A DNA stretch of 64,000 bases, taken from NCBI GenBank assembly GCA_033807775.1, contig CM066314.1:39732001-39796000 (forward strand), in the 5' to 3' direction. Of this stretch, positions 32,937 to 43,327 are shown in pieces. The translations under genes were made by a program, and so were the position numbers. The stretch's first letter is position 1. The number at the start of each line of letters is the position of its first letter. The notes below the pieces were generated by a model. It was not told the origin of the DNA and ran no database searches. It saw nothing but the letters and a program-made list of their open reading frames with translations. Source of the DNA: Saussurea involucrata. Its lineage: Eukaryota > Streptophyta > Magnoliopsida > Asterales > Asteraceae.

Positions 32937-35339
32937 TGTAACACCCCGAAAATTGGAGAACAAAACTGGGAATCACGGACGTCCGTGAGGTGGCATGTCA
33001 GACGTCCGCGGGGCGCGGAAATCTGCGGGTCATCCGCGGAAGCAACAAAGACTTTTGGTGGTTTTGGGTTCGGCCGAGGCCGGACGTCCGCGAGGTACCA
33101 TGCGGACGTCCGCGACCTACCATGCGGACGTCCGCGACCTGTCTGATAGACAAACTTGGGTGTTTTAAGCCATTTTCTCCCTCTCTCTCCTCATTCCCTT
33201 TTCTAAATCCTAAAACACTCTCCCTCTCCCTCTTTCAGCCAATTTTCTTCAAGAGAGCACAAACCCAACCTCTTCTTCCTCATTTCTTCACCAAACTAAA
33301 CCCACTTTTCACCATTGTTGAAGTTATGGAAGCTTGGAGCTTTTGTGGGTGATTAGAGCTTTTGGTTGGAGATTCATGTGATAAAGGTAATATTCCTCTA
33401 CCCAAATGATAGGTTGTTGTTGATTTCATCTTCTTTCTATCTTGTGGTGTTGTTGGACGATTTTGGTGATGGTTGGTTAAGGAAACCTTGTTTTCTTCAT
33501 CTATAAGAACTAGGGTTTTGGTATAAGTTGGGGGTTTTGATGTTTTATGTTTGGGGAATGATTCTACATGGTTAGATCTTGGTATTGATGGTTGGAAACT
33601 TATGGATCTAGGTTTTGGAAGATTTGGACTTGAAGATTCAAATTCTTCAAAGGAGCTTACATTTGGGAAAATCTAGATTTAGCCTAAATCTAGCAAAGGT
33701 GAGTTCAAGTTGATTTGTGAAAACTTTGTACATGCCAAAAATGTTATTTTCCAAATATTTGTGTGTTTTACTTGAAACTATAAATTGTTGAGTTATTTGA
33801 TGAGTTTAACTCTTTGAAGTGTTTATCCTCATAAATGTTGTAAAACATCCATATTTGGGATTTTTTGGTAGTTTGATGTGTAGAAATCGTAATATGTTCT
33901 TAAAAGGTCTATTGCTCAGAATGAGGTCTATTTGATGGTTTAATCATGTAGAGAAATTGATTTTATAAACCATTTGGGAAAAATGCACAAATTAGTGTCG
34001 AGGGTAATTTTGAGGATTGTAAAGGTGTGAGTCCTTTTGGGAAAACCCTTTTGTTTAACCGTGTCGGGTTTTGGGTTAATAACGATTTTGTGGTACTTGT
34101 TTACCTAACTGATGTTTAAACGCATTTTATGCGATGATGACCGTTATATAAGGGTCTAGCGAGTTTGGAGCATTTTGCTCGGGTTTGACTTTGAGAAAGT
34201 TTTGGGGACATTTGTCCTGTTTTAAATGGCTCGATGTGGAGTCTTACTTATGGGTTGCTTTTATTGCACCGTATTGCATATTATTGCACGTTGTTGATAT
34301 TTACATGCTTAGGTGCGTTAGTCATTCCGGGATAGGCATTTTGTTTTAGACTGTGTCGCATTGGATCCATAGGCATGTAAGTCAGTCGTTGGTAATGGTC
34401 GATTGGGTATCTTGAGGTTGGACCTCGGAACCAATGTTTTATGACCTTCACTTTTCAAGTGGATACTAGGAGGGTTGAGTCCGGATGTGATACCTTGGAG
34501 GTAGGCTCCAGGACCCACGCCGCTTGTGGAGTATGCCTTGGAGGCGGTCCTAAGTGTGCCGGGCCTTGAGGTGGAGTCTTAGAGACGGAAACCAAGGTCA
34601 ACCGTCTCTTGAGGTGGAACTTGTTGAGAAGTCGTAGGAACCCTTGGATGGTCCAGTCGTTAGGTTTGTACGATTAACGTTGTATGAGTGGTATACTTAT
34701 GTGTTTCCTCCACCTTTAACGGATACGGGTCTCCCCCGTTTATGGTATTTGGACTTCATTACATTTTACGTTCGTGTGAGTATTACTTCGTATTATGTTT
34801 TCAATGAAGGGTTATAATTAAATGGATGGTTTTCCATGATTTATGGGTTGAGTATTTTGTCGTCAACCATATTTGAAGGTTATGCCTAAACTAGATTTAT
34901 TCCCGTATTTGAGTAAGTTGGGATCGTAATTCATTTTGAGAAACGCTTCATACCTTTCGGGAACTTTCCCCATGGATTTTGGATGCGTTGGAAAATGAGT
35001 CATTTATATCCTTTTCGAAAACTCTTTTGGAAATGATAATCTATGTCGCAAACTTTCATTTAAAGAATTATTTAAATTATGATATAAACTCTTGAACTCA
35101 CTAGGCGTTAGCCTAACCCTTTTTATTTGTCGGCATGTGCAACAGGTCTCAGGTTAGGAGTAGTTCTAGTGACACGTGAGAAAGATCGTGTGCTAGTAAA
35201 GTGCTCGAGAGGTGAATAACTTAAGTGATGTTATGCATTCATCATCTGGATTAGCAACTTGTACTTGGGTTAAGTATTACCCGAGGTAGTTTTAGTCTTT
35301 ATAATGAGACTTATGTTGTACATTGTTTGGGGTTAACCA
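32937..35339 (+). repeat. Second gypsy-type LTR nested in the solo LTR
   Basis: It starts TGTAACACCCCGAAAATTGG at 32937, contains GAACTCACTAGGCGTTAGCC (35095) and probably ends ...GGGGTTAACCA near 35339. It carries GGACGTCCGCG repeats at 32980-33145 and TTGGAGGTGG-type repeats at 34400-34620. No target duplication was found, so the borders are approximate. No coding region is recognised. Confidence 0.5.
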
Positions 35340-35534
35340 TAGATTGTAAATTTGAGGTATTTCACTTTCACGGATAAATCAGCTCCTGTAAATGGCACCC
35401 TGAAGTCACTCAAGAGTGACAACGAGTCAGTCTCACGCTGCCTTGCTGGGTACACCCTCCCATGGCATAAACGGAACCTCCCCCCGGCATGAGCACTGGC
35501 GGAACCTCCCCCCGACTTAGCCAATTTACGTCTA

Positions 35535-36022
35535 CCACAATGTATGCATACAACTCATATAAACTTTCAAACAAGTAAAATCATGTAAAATAAATATGGC
35601 AATTCTACTCATTTACCTTTCTTGGAAAACACGTATTTTAGTTAGAAAAACTCACCTGACTTCCTCGCTTCAAGACTTTTCACTTAAGCTTCCGATCCCT
35701 AAATGGAATACCTATAATTTTTAGGAACGCGGGTCATTAATCTTTCAATTGTTACTCGAGCTTGGTTCCGAATAAAATCCCAAAGTTATCTAAGTGTGAT
35801 AAAGTACATTTCTAGTCCAATGACCCGCGTTCCTAAAAATTATAGGTATTCCATTTAGGGATCGGAAGCTTAAGTGAAAAGTCTTGAAGCGAGGAAGTCA
35901 GGTGAGTTTTTCTAACTAAAATACGTGTTTTCCAAGAAAGGTAAATGAGTAGAATTGCCATATTTATTTTACATGATTTTACTTGTTTGAAAGTTTATAT
36001 GAGTTGTATGCATACATTGTGG
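35535..36022. repeat. Perfect 204-bp inverted repeat (hairpin) with 80-bp loop
   Basis: 35535-35738 and 35819-36022 are reverse complements with no mismatch seen by eye. CCACAATGTATGCATACAAC begins the left arm and GTTGTATGCATACATTGTGG ends the right arm. A 30-bp direct repeat, TAAGTGTGATAAAGTACATT..., occurs at 35790 and again at 36031 just outside the right arm. Confidence 0.95.
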
Positions 36023-36059
36023 AATCCTATTTAAGTGTGATAAAGTACATTTCTAGTCC

Positions 36060-36740
36060 AAGGATTTTGGGTTCTGGACTCCTCATACCGGCCCAACCGA
36101 ATCAATATTTACGGATCCTTTAAATAGGATTCCGGACTCACGGCCCAACCAACAATATTCCGGATCCATTAAATAGGATTCCGGTTATGGCCCAACTAAA
36201 AAATATTTCGGATCCATTAGATAGAATTCCAGTTATGGCCCAATTAAAATATTCCGGATCCATTAGATAGAATTCCGGATCCCACGGGCCCATGCCAATT
36301 CCGGATTCTCCTTAAAGATAATACCGGATCCACTACCCAATTAATAAATATATCGGATCCATTAAATAATATCAGAATTTTAGCCCAACTCCGGATCACT
36401 TTAAAACAAATAACACCGGATCATGCTAAGGCCCACTTTCGGTTCTTAATTTAAATTCTGGATTCTATTTCTCGGCCCACTTCCGAATCTCATTAATTCA
36501 AATTCCAATTCCGGTTTGTTGTTATTAGGCCCAAACTCCGGATCTGCTAATTTAAATTCCAATTTCCGGTTTGTTGTTATTAGGCCCAAACTTCGGATCC
36601 CATTAAATTTAATTCTGGATCCTAATTAATTTACCCAAACCATTCCGGATCCATGAGATTCTTGATCCTGAAACAGTCCAAGCCCATTCCGGAATTATTC
36701 CGGATCTAGTCGATACCGGATCTAAACTCCCGGACTCAAA
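36060..36740. repeat. Degenerate CCGGATCC repeat array
   Basis: ATTCCGGATCCATTAAATAG with GGCCCAACT spacers recurs more than ten times with irregular period of about 55-65 bp. It lies inside the solo LTR. Confidence 0.85.
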
Positions 36741-37977
36741 ATCCGGACTCTCGCAATGGCGATGCGATACCGATTAACAATAGGGCTGGGCATCAATCCA
36801 TTTCAATCGATCATTAAGTTCATTTCCAAACAAGATGGTTATTCTAACTCCACTAATCCACTTAACATGATTATTTAATTCCTTTTAAACCTCTTAAATA
36901 AAGAACTCTGGAACAACCCAATTAATCCAGCAGAACTCTAAAATTGGAATTAAGGATTACCTGTTGAAATCGTTGTAGAATCAGATTCCAATACTCTTTC
37001 CTCTTCCAAATTTGATGATTGCTGAACTTTCTTCTTCACTTGCTCTTGAGACCAAAACTCTCTCCTTCTCTGCTCTTTCTCTCTAAGCCGCCACACACAC
37101 ACACTCACACACAAAATGATTTGCTTCTAGGGTTTTGAGCCCAAATTAGGGGCTTTTATACCTTCTCCAAAATTTACAATTTAGCCCCTGGACTTTCAAC
37201 TTTACAACAATTCCCACGACACTTAATCTTTTAAATTAAGATCTCGGTTATTACAATGTTTTCTTCCAAATTAACTCAAAATGTAATACAACGCCAAATT
37301 AGAAGATATAATTAGGTCTTAATCAATTGCAAATCTCAATTCAAGCAAATAAAGATGAATCACATATACCTGTATATATAATAGTTGCCTACGTTTGAGA
37401 TGCAATTAATGGGATGACATACATTTTTATAAATTCGGATTTCATCAATTCACCGTCCGCATCTAATGAAAAGTTGTATTCTAATTTTACATCAGCTTTG
37501 TAATTATATTTTATATATCAATGTACCACCATCACTGATTTATAATTTATATTTACATATTTTAATAATTTATAATATCACATAAAATACTAAATATTAT
37601 TTATTTATAATATAAATACTTGATTAATTATAATATAAATAATATAGTAAATTATAAAAGATAGAACATAATTAAAATTATGTGTTTTGTTTTCTTTTAC
37701 TATATTGGGAAAAGTACACTAAAATCCAACGGACTTTCACATTAGAAATGATTAAGTCCTTGGACAATTTTTTAGAACAAAGAAACCATTGCACTTTTAA
37801 AAAAATACTAAATATATCCTTACACTTATAAAAACATATCAATTACTTCCTAATGGTAACCTACAACTTGAATAGCAGGTAATTAAAACTTTATTTAAAA
37901 AATAAACCCTAAATAGCTTTCCTAATCCACAATTCCACATCGTTTCTAAACCCCTGCACATCCCACCGAGACCACCT

Positions 37978-38235
37978 GCATCGTTTCTCGCCGGCTTCTT
38001 GTCGCCGGCTGCTTCTCGCCGGCTTCTTCTCGCCGGCTTCTTCTCGTCGACTGCCTCTCGCCGGCTTCCTCTCGCCTGATTTCAGTGTTTCGTCGGCTTC
38101 TTCTCGCCGGCTGCCTCTCGCCGGATACCTCTCGTCGACTGCACATCATCCCACCGACTGCATCTCGCCGGCTGCTCCGAACCCGCTGCCTCTCGCCGGC
38201 TGCCTCTCGCCGCCTGACTCTCGCCGGTTGCTTCT
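37978..38235. repeat. GC-rich minisatellite CTCGCCGGCTGC/TTCT
   Basis: Units of about 12 and 24 bp, TCTCGCCGGCTTC and TCTCGCCGGCTGCC, repeat with variation. They create an Arg/Glu-rich minus-strand frame that I do not take as a gene. Confidence 0.85.
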
Positions 38236-38943
38236 CTCAAGTATGGGTTTCTTTTTCTTGTAGCTCTATCTCTAGTATTCAGAAATTAGTTGATGGATTT
38301 TGAAGTTTAGCTTGGATTTTATGACTTTGCAATGCTATTATTGCCTGATTTCAGTGTTGTCAAAAGGTTTTTGGTTGATGTGCTTTGTTAGTACTCAAGA
38401 CCTTAAAGAGGCTTGGTCATTATTTGTAAATATTGTGTGAATTTGTTCAATTTTGGTGAATATTTTATGAGGTTAAGCAGGATTAGGAGATTGAGTAGGA
38501 AGTTTTCTCTATGTATATGTATATTGTATATGTATCATCAATGACATGTTTTTCTGCCTTAAAAAACAATGTGTATATGATTGTGATACTGGAGCAGTAG
38601 AAATAGTAAGAATATATACTTTATAGAGCAAAATCAATGTTTGAATGGTTCAGTGATTGTGATTTAGTTTTCTTAACAATGTTACCATTACCAAAATATG
38701 GGTTTTTCCATACTTAGTATACGACTAAGATCGTGATGTAAAAAGAGTTCCTTCTACCTGTTTCCTTAATCTTGACCTCCTGGCAGACTCTCGGTTAGAC
38801 TGTTTTCTTCTCTCCCTTTTCTGTACATAAACCACATGAACCGAACTCAGCACTTAAATTTCAATAACAAACATTTCAAGGTAATCGTGATGAAATTCTA
38901 AACCTTTATGCCTAACGAACAAATGAAATATACACAAAATGGA

Positions 38944-39351
38944 CCTGAAGTATGGCAGTGCTGGGCATCATGGTAACAGCGGCTGAAGTCATGTTAGCAG
39001 CTGAATGAGATTTCTTAAGCTCAAGCTCTGTACCTGAGTCGGTAGAGATAACCGCTCCTACTGCTTTACCCAAAACCTTTCCAGGAGCAACAGTGACACC
39101 TGTCACTATCTTGGAGCCTCCATTTGCATTCATAGAAGGAAGTTGGTCACTTTGCTCAGTCTTGCCAACTTCAGCTGGTGGTATAAACGTTTCGTGAACA
39201 AACAAGCTTACAATCGTTCTTCTGCTCTTACTCTATATATGCCACCATAAGTTTTTTTATATCAAGTAAAATATGAAACTTACAGCTTGTAGATGATCCT
39301 CCGCGGCTCATTTTCCGACCATTTTTAGCTCCCTGAACGTAACATGGGAGA
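38944..39351 (-). pseudogene. Captured exons of an unidentified gene inside the MULE
   Basis: On the minus strand an exon-like piece GAKNGRKMSRGGSSTS (about 39351-39290) ends at a GTAAGT border, and after an intron-like gap and CCACCAG a second piece (39180-38944) reads AEVGKTEQSDQLPSMNANGG ... PGKVLGKAVGAVISTDSGTE ... AAVTMMPSTAILQ up to a GTCCAT border. The Ser/Gly/Asn-rich composition vaguely recalls the region before the basic domain of G-box bZIP factors, but no bZIP is present, so I leave it unassigned. Confidence 0.4.
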
Positions 39352-39778
39352 AGGTTTAACATCATTTGCAATAAGAAGTCATTTACATGATGATGTTAGC
39401 AGCAATGGAGAAGTTCCAGTTCTTACCACCGTTGTATTCCCATCATTTGCAATAAGGAACTTTTGGTAACTTTGTTTGGTTTGGTTTGGTTTATTCGTAT
39501 TTTTTGAAGTATTTTTATCAATTTTATAAGTCATAAGGATGTATGTAACATGTTTTAGAAATTCCAATGGTTTATTTAACAGATTTTAAAAAGTGCAATG
39601 GTTTATTTGTTCCAAAAAATTGTCCAGGGGCTTAATCATTCATAATATGAAAGTCCAATGGTTTATTTAACAGGTTTTAATAAGTGCAATGGTTTCTTTG
39701 TTCCAAAAAATTGTCCAAGGACTTAATCATTCCTAATGTGAAAGTCCGTTGGGTTTTAGTGTAAATATGATCCAATTG

Positions 39779-40312
39779 AAACCAAATAAAACACACACAT
39801 ATATTAAAAGCACATAACATTTATTAAAATATAATTATTACACAAAACTACATAATAAACATTACATCTCACTCACACATCAACAATGACCGAGACTCAA
39901 CAAAGTTTGTACGAAAAACAAATTAACATGTTTTTAAACAAATGATGATGTAATATTTATGTTTTATTTACTCATGTAACTTTTTTTTGATATTTGGGTA
40001 AGTTTATCTATTAGTATTTGTATTTGCATTTTCGTAATTTTTTATATTAATGTATTTTTAATTTAGTAACCAAATTAGTAATTTAAATAAAAAGCATTCC
40101 ATAAAAACATTATTTATTTAAATAAATTGTGGATATAATTTTAATAAAAATACTAAAAGTCAATGTTCAAACAAATTAATAAATGAATTAAATTTACTAA
40201 AAATATTAATAATTAATGTTTAAACGGACTAATAAATTAATTAAATTAAATCAAAATATTAATGTTTTATCTAGTTGGCATTGTATATGGTCTTGCTAAT
40301 TTAACAATTGTA
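39779..40312. other. AT-rich stretch without recognised features
   Basis: It belongs to the left-arm-specific block. Repeated AATTAATAAATTAATTAAATT motifs. No gene seen. Confidence 0.5.
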
Positions 40313-40379
40313 AAACATCCTCCAATCTATATGAACATGTCATATCATCTGTAAGGTCATTTGCAAGAATGATGTGGAC

Positions 40380-41528
40380 GCTCTAATCAGGGACGGACCT
40401 GATGAAGGGCACGTGGTGGCACGTGCCACCGTATTAGTTATCCGGCGAAGGGGAAAAAACATCCATTTTCGTAGACTTGCCACCGTATCGATTTATATAA
40501 AGTTAGTATATAAATTATTTAACGCAATGTTTTTCAAAAACTACCTTTAGCGTACTGGTAGAGTGCTTCTATTAGGCGTGTTCCTTGTTTGGTGATGGTC
40601 CAGTGTTCGAATCCCTCCATGCTCCATCTGCAGTTTTAACTTTTTCCAATATTTTTTTTTGCTTTATGGCTGTTCTGTGTCTTACCCAGGCCATGAACCC
40701 ATTTTTTTTTATTATTTAGCCCAATTCCTGCCCAGTCCAGAATAGTCCTTATCCCTAATTTAGATTTTTACTGTTTTAGTTTATACCCTCATTCTTATAG
40801 AACGATTTCCAGCCAAAACTCACAAAAATGACAGAATTGATTTCACTCAGCAGCCACTCAATCGATCTCACTCAGCAGCCAAAACTCAATTTGAATGAAT
40901 CAACTCAGTAGGTAACTCACTCTTCTCTCTGTTTTTTGATTTCACAAACCTCAAATAGTCAAATGACTGAATGAATGTGTCAAATACTCAAATCTGAAAT
41001 TCTTAATTCCCAATTTCTATTTGTCTGTTCAATTTTGTTCATTATCAATTTGTTCACTATCAATTTCTATTTTGTTATTATGAATTTATCAATTTTGTTC
41101 AATTTGTTGATTTGTTCATTATTAATTACTAGGGTTTAGGGTTTTCAGTTCAATTTTGTTGATTACTTGATTTGTTCATTATGTTAACTGTTAATTTGTT
41201 GATTACTTGATTTGTTCATTATGCTAACTGTTAACTATTTTGATTTGTTGATTACTTGATTTGTTCAATTTTGTTAAATGTTAAATGTTAATTAGTATTT
41301 AGTGTGTGTTTACAAATTACAGTTGGTAATTTGGTATTTGTTAACTGATTTACAGTTCTATATGGAAAAATATTTGAAAAGAAAAACTCCATCAACCGGT
41401 ATTTAGGAGTTGATTCTCGATCCTATTAAAAATATAATTTTTGTAATTATTTTTGGGTTTATATTATATTATATTATTATATGGTGCCACCGTCTGTAAA
41501 CTTGTCTAGGTCTGTCCCTGGCTCTAAT
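40380..41528. mobile_element. Non-autonomous hAT with perfect 8-bp target duplication
   Basis: The element 40388-41520 begins CAGGGACGGACCTGA and ends TAGGTCTGTCCCTG, an imperfect TIR. GCTCTAAT flanks it on both sides (40380-40387 and 41521-41528). GTGGCAC lies subterminally on both sides. The mirrored right-arm site near 55238 holds a single ATTAGAGC and no element, which proves both borders. Confidence 0.95.
40548..40615 (+). other. tRNA-like Pol III promoter segment inside the hAT
   Basis: TAGCGTACTGGTAGAG matches a box A and GTGTTCGAATCCC (40603-40615) a box B, at normal spacing. There is no acceptor-stem pairing or anticodon arm that I could fold, so it is a SINE or tRNA-derived remnant, not a tRNA gene. 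Confidence 0.5.
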
Positions 41529-41857
41529 AAGATGACATACTTTTTTGTTTTTTTTACAAATTCAGATTTGACAATTAATGTAGTTTTTAATTCAAATATT
41601 CAAAATTTTATATTTAAATAAAATAGAAATTGATGATGATTGAATATTTCTTACTATATATTGATATTGGTGTTAAATTAATCGTTGAATATTTCTAACA
41701 CATTGACCATCTTTACGAGGTCCAACTTTTAGCGTTTCAATGGCTCTTAACGAGCTCAAGTAATCGTGGACTAAATGGTATGGTTAGGGGTGCTTTGTTT
41801 CGGGTTTGGTTATTTTGTGTTTGTTAAGTGATGTCAATTGGTTTTTCTTTTGGGTAC

Positions 41858-42170
41858 CGCTACTAGAAAATAGACTTTCACCAACGATAATTATCGACGG
41901 CCAAAATCCATGGGTAATTTTCGACGATTCACCGACGCATCATAGAAAACTAAAAATAAAATATCCATCTGTAATTACTAACGGATTTGAAATTACTAAC
42001 GGATCACCGATGGGTTGATTAATTAGAAAATAATAAAAATAAAAATTAAGTAATCCGTCGGTAATTACTGACGAAATATTTAATTTTTATTTTTATTTCT
42101 TTAATTTTGAGTTTGAATAATATGAAAATAAAAATAAATATTCCATCGGTAATTACCTACAGACTATTTA
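41858..42170. mobile_element. CACTA-like terminus, left arm
   Basis: CGCTACTAGAAAATAGAC is one base from the common CACTACTAGAAAA end and is followed by many TCCGTCGGTAATTAC / GACGGA subterminal repeats. The mirrored copy is at 54590-54904. The opposite terminus is not found. Confidence 0.55.
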
Positions 42171-42286
42171 ATAACTATTGTTATTTATATATTTTCATTG
42201 GTGTTCTCATTTGTGTCAGTATTTTGGCTGTTAGCTTTCTAGTTTTGCACAAAGCTTTACCTTTGTTTTCGTCGTTTCCGTCGCGT

Positions 42287-42931
42287 TTCATAATAAATTG
42301 TTTGCCTTAAAAAATATAAACTAAAAGTTAGAAGACGTGAGTATTTTGTAAATGAGTTGTGGGAGAATAATTATCGTACCAAGCGAAAAGGACCTAACAA
42401 AAACCCATGAGTTAATATTATTAAATAAGTGATACCTAGCCTAAAAACTCTAAGGGCCTGTTTGTTTTTGACTTAATGGGCTTAATGACATGTATGGCTT
42501 ATTCGGTCAGCCATATAGAGGTGTTTGGTAGTGGCTTAATGAAAAAATGGAGAGCTTACCGATTAAGTTGAGAAGGGATCCCTTTATCTACTCAGCCATC
42601 AATATTCCCATTTTACCCCACATTAAACCCAAAAAACCCTTCTTTTCATCAAATCCCTACCACATAAGTAGTCCATTTCACCCAAGAAGACCCTGGCACT
42701 CCACGCCTCCTCTTCCAGCCGGCGGCGTCCTCCTGCCGGCGTCCTCCACTGGTACATGAAATGTATGATTTCATTTTCTGAAATGTATGATTTCATTTTC
42801 TATTAACTCATGGGTTTTTGTTAAGTCCTTTTCGCTTGGTACAATAATTATTCTCCCACAACTCATTTACAAAATATTCACGTCTTCTAACTTTTAGTTT
42901 ATATTTTTTAAGGCAAACAATTTATTATGAA
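42287..42931. repeat. Small palindrome: third copy of an arm segment
   Basis: 42803-42931 (AACTCATGGGTTTTTGTTA ... CAATTTATTATGAAACG) is the reverse complement of about 42287-42415 and runs in the same sense as 54350-54478. Between the two lies the end of a PIF-like unit (GGGCCTGTTTGTTTTTGACT at about 42453, preceded by TAA). Confidence 0.8.
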
Positions 42932-43070
42932 ACGTGGCGGAAACAATAATTCTTTTCACACACATGAGTTAGCATGTTTCGGTCAAATAAAACGTTATTA
43001 ATAAAAGTTTTGACTAACATTCTAAAGCTTTTAAGAGACTTCTAGACAACTGGTTTTTACCGATAATTTG

Positions 43071-43327
43071 CACTACTAGACAACTGATTTTTACCGACGA
43101 CCATCATCGACGGATAAGAATCGTCGGTAATTTTCGACAGAGTACCAACGACTTAAAGTGTTTTACGACGAAATACAATTTGTCGGTTATTTTCGATGGA
43201 TTACCGACGACCGGAATATTATTTTATTTTTACTTTTCTTAAATAAAATTCCGTCAGAATAATTTTTATTTTTGTTTTTTTCAAAACACAGGAATTTGTG
43301 TGGCCGTCGGTGATCCGTCGTAAATCA
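43071..43327. mobile_element. CACTA terminus, truncated
   Basis: CACTACTAGACAACTGATTT at 43071 with subterminal ACCGACGA / CGTCGGTAA repeats. It breaks off at about 43327, where gypsy gag sequence begins. Confidence 0.6.

Larger units (their letters stand above)
31924..37260 (-). mobile_element. Solo-LTR-type retroelement insertion at the cupin start codon
   Basis: The insert 31929-37255 begins TGTAACAACC and ends GGTTATTACA (plus strand) and is flanked by the 5-bp duplication ATGTT (31924-31928, 37256-37260; AACAT on the gene strand). The minus strand near the 37255 end carries a TATA box (GGTATAAAAG, about 37151-37162) and then CT-rich leader-like DNA, so the LTR is in minus orientation. 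GGCTATGAACTCACTAGGTC (minus strand, about 32032-32050) is typical of gypsy LTR 3' parts. No gag or pol is readable, which favours a solo LTR enlarged by later insertions. It is absent at the mirrored site. Confidence 0.75.
37714..39764. mobile_element. Mutator-like (MULE) element carrying gene fragments
   Basis: Long terminal inverted repeats: TACACTAAAATCCAACGGAC at 37714 onward and GTCCGTTGGGTTTTAGTGTA ending at about 39763. They align over about 90 bp with few differences. A second, adjacent copy of the right TIR lies at about 39552-39657. No transposase is present, but the interior contains exon-like coding segments, as in Pack-MULEs. It is part of a 2.8-kb block (37543-40312) absent from the right arm. 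A 9-bp target duplication was not recognised. Confidence 0.6.
27285..42617. repeat. Left arm of a large inverted duplication
   Basis: Read on the minus strand, this interval matches 54144-59915 on the plus strand across the cupin gene, its 3' flank, its 5' flank and DNA up to a PIF-like end. It is longer because of later insertions: 29280-31169, 31929-37255, 37543-40312 and 40388-41520. Confidence 0.9.

Noticed and set aside
33000..33352. Coding region in the nested LTR
   Set aside because: Frames are short and run through CT-rich leader-like sequence; LTR edges explain the segment better.
37946..38149. Arg/Glu-rich small protein
   Set aside because: It is a by-product of the CTCGCCGGC minisatellite and has no conserved feature.
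40548..40615. A functional tRNA gene
   Set aside because: Box A and B are present, but I could not form the acceptor stem or a normal anticodon arm.
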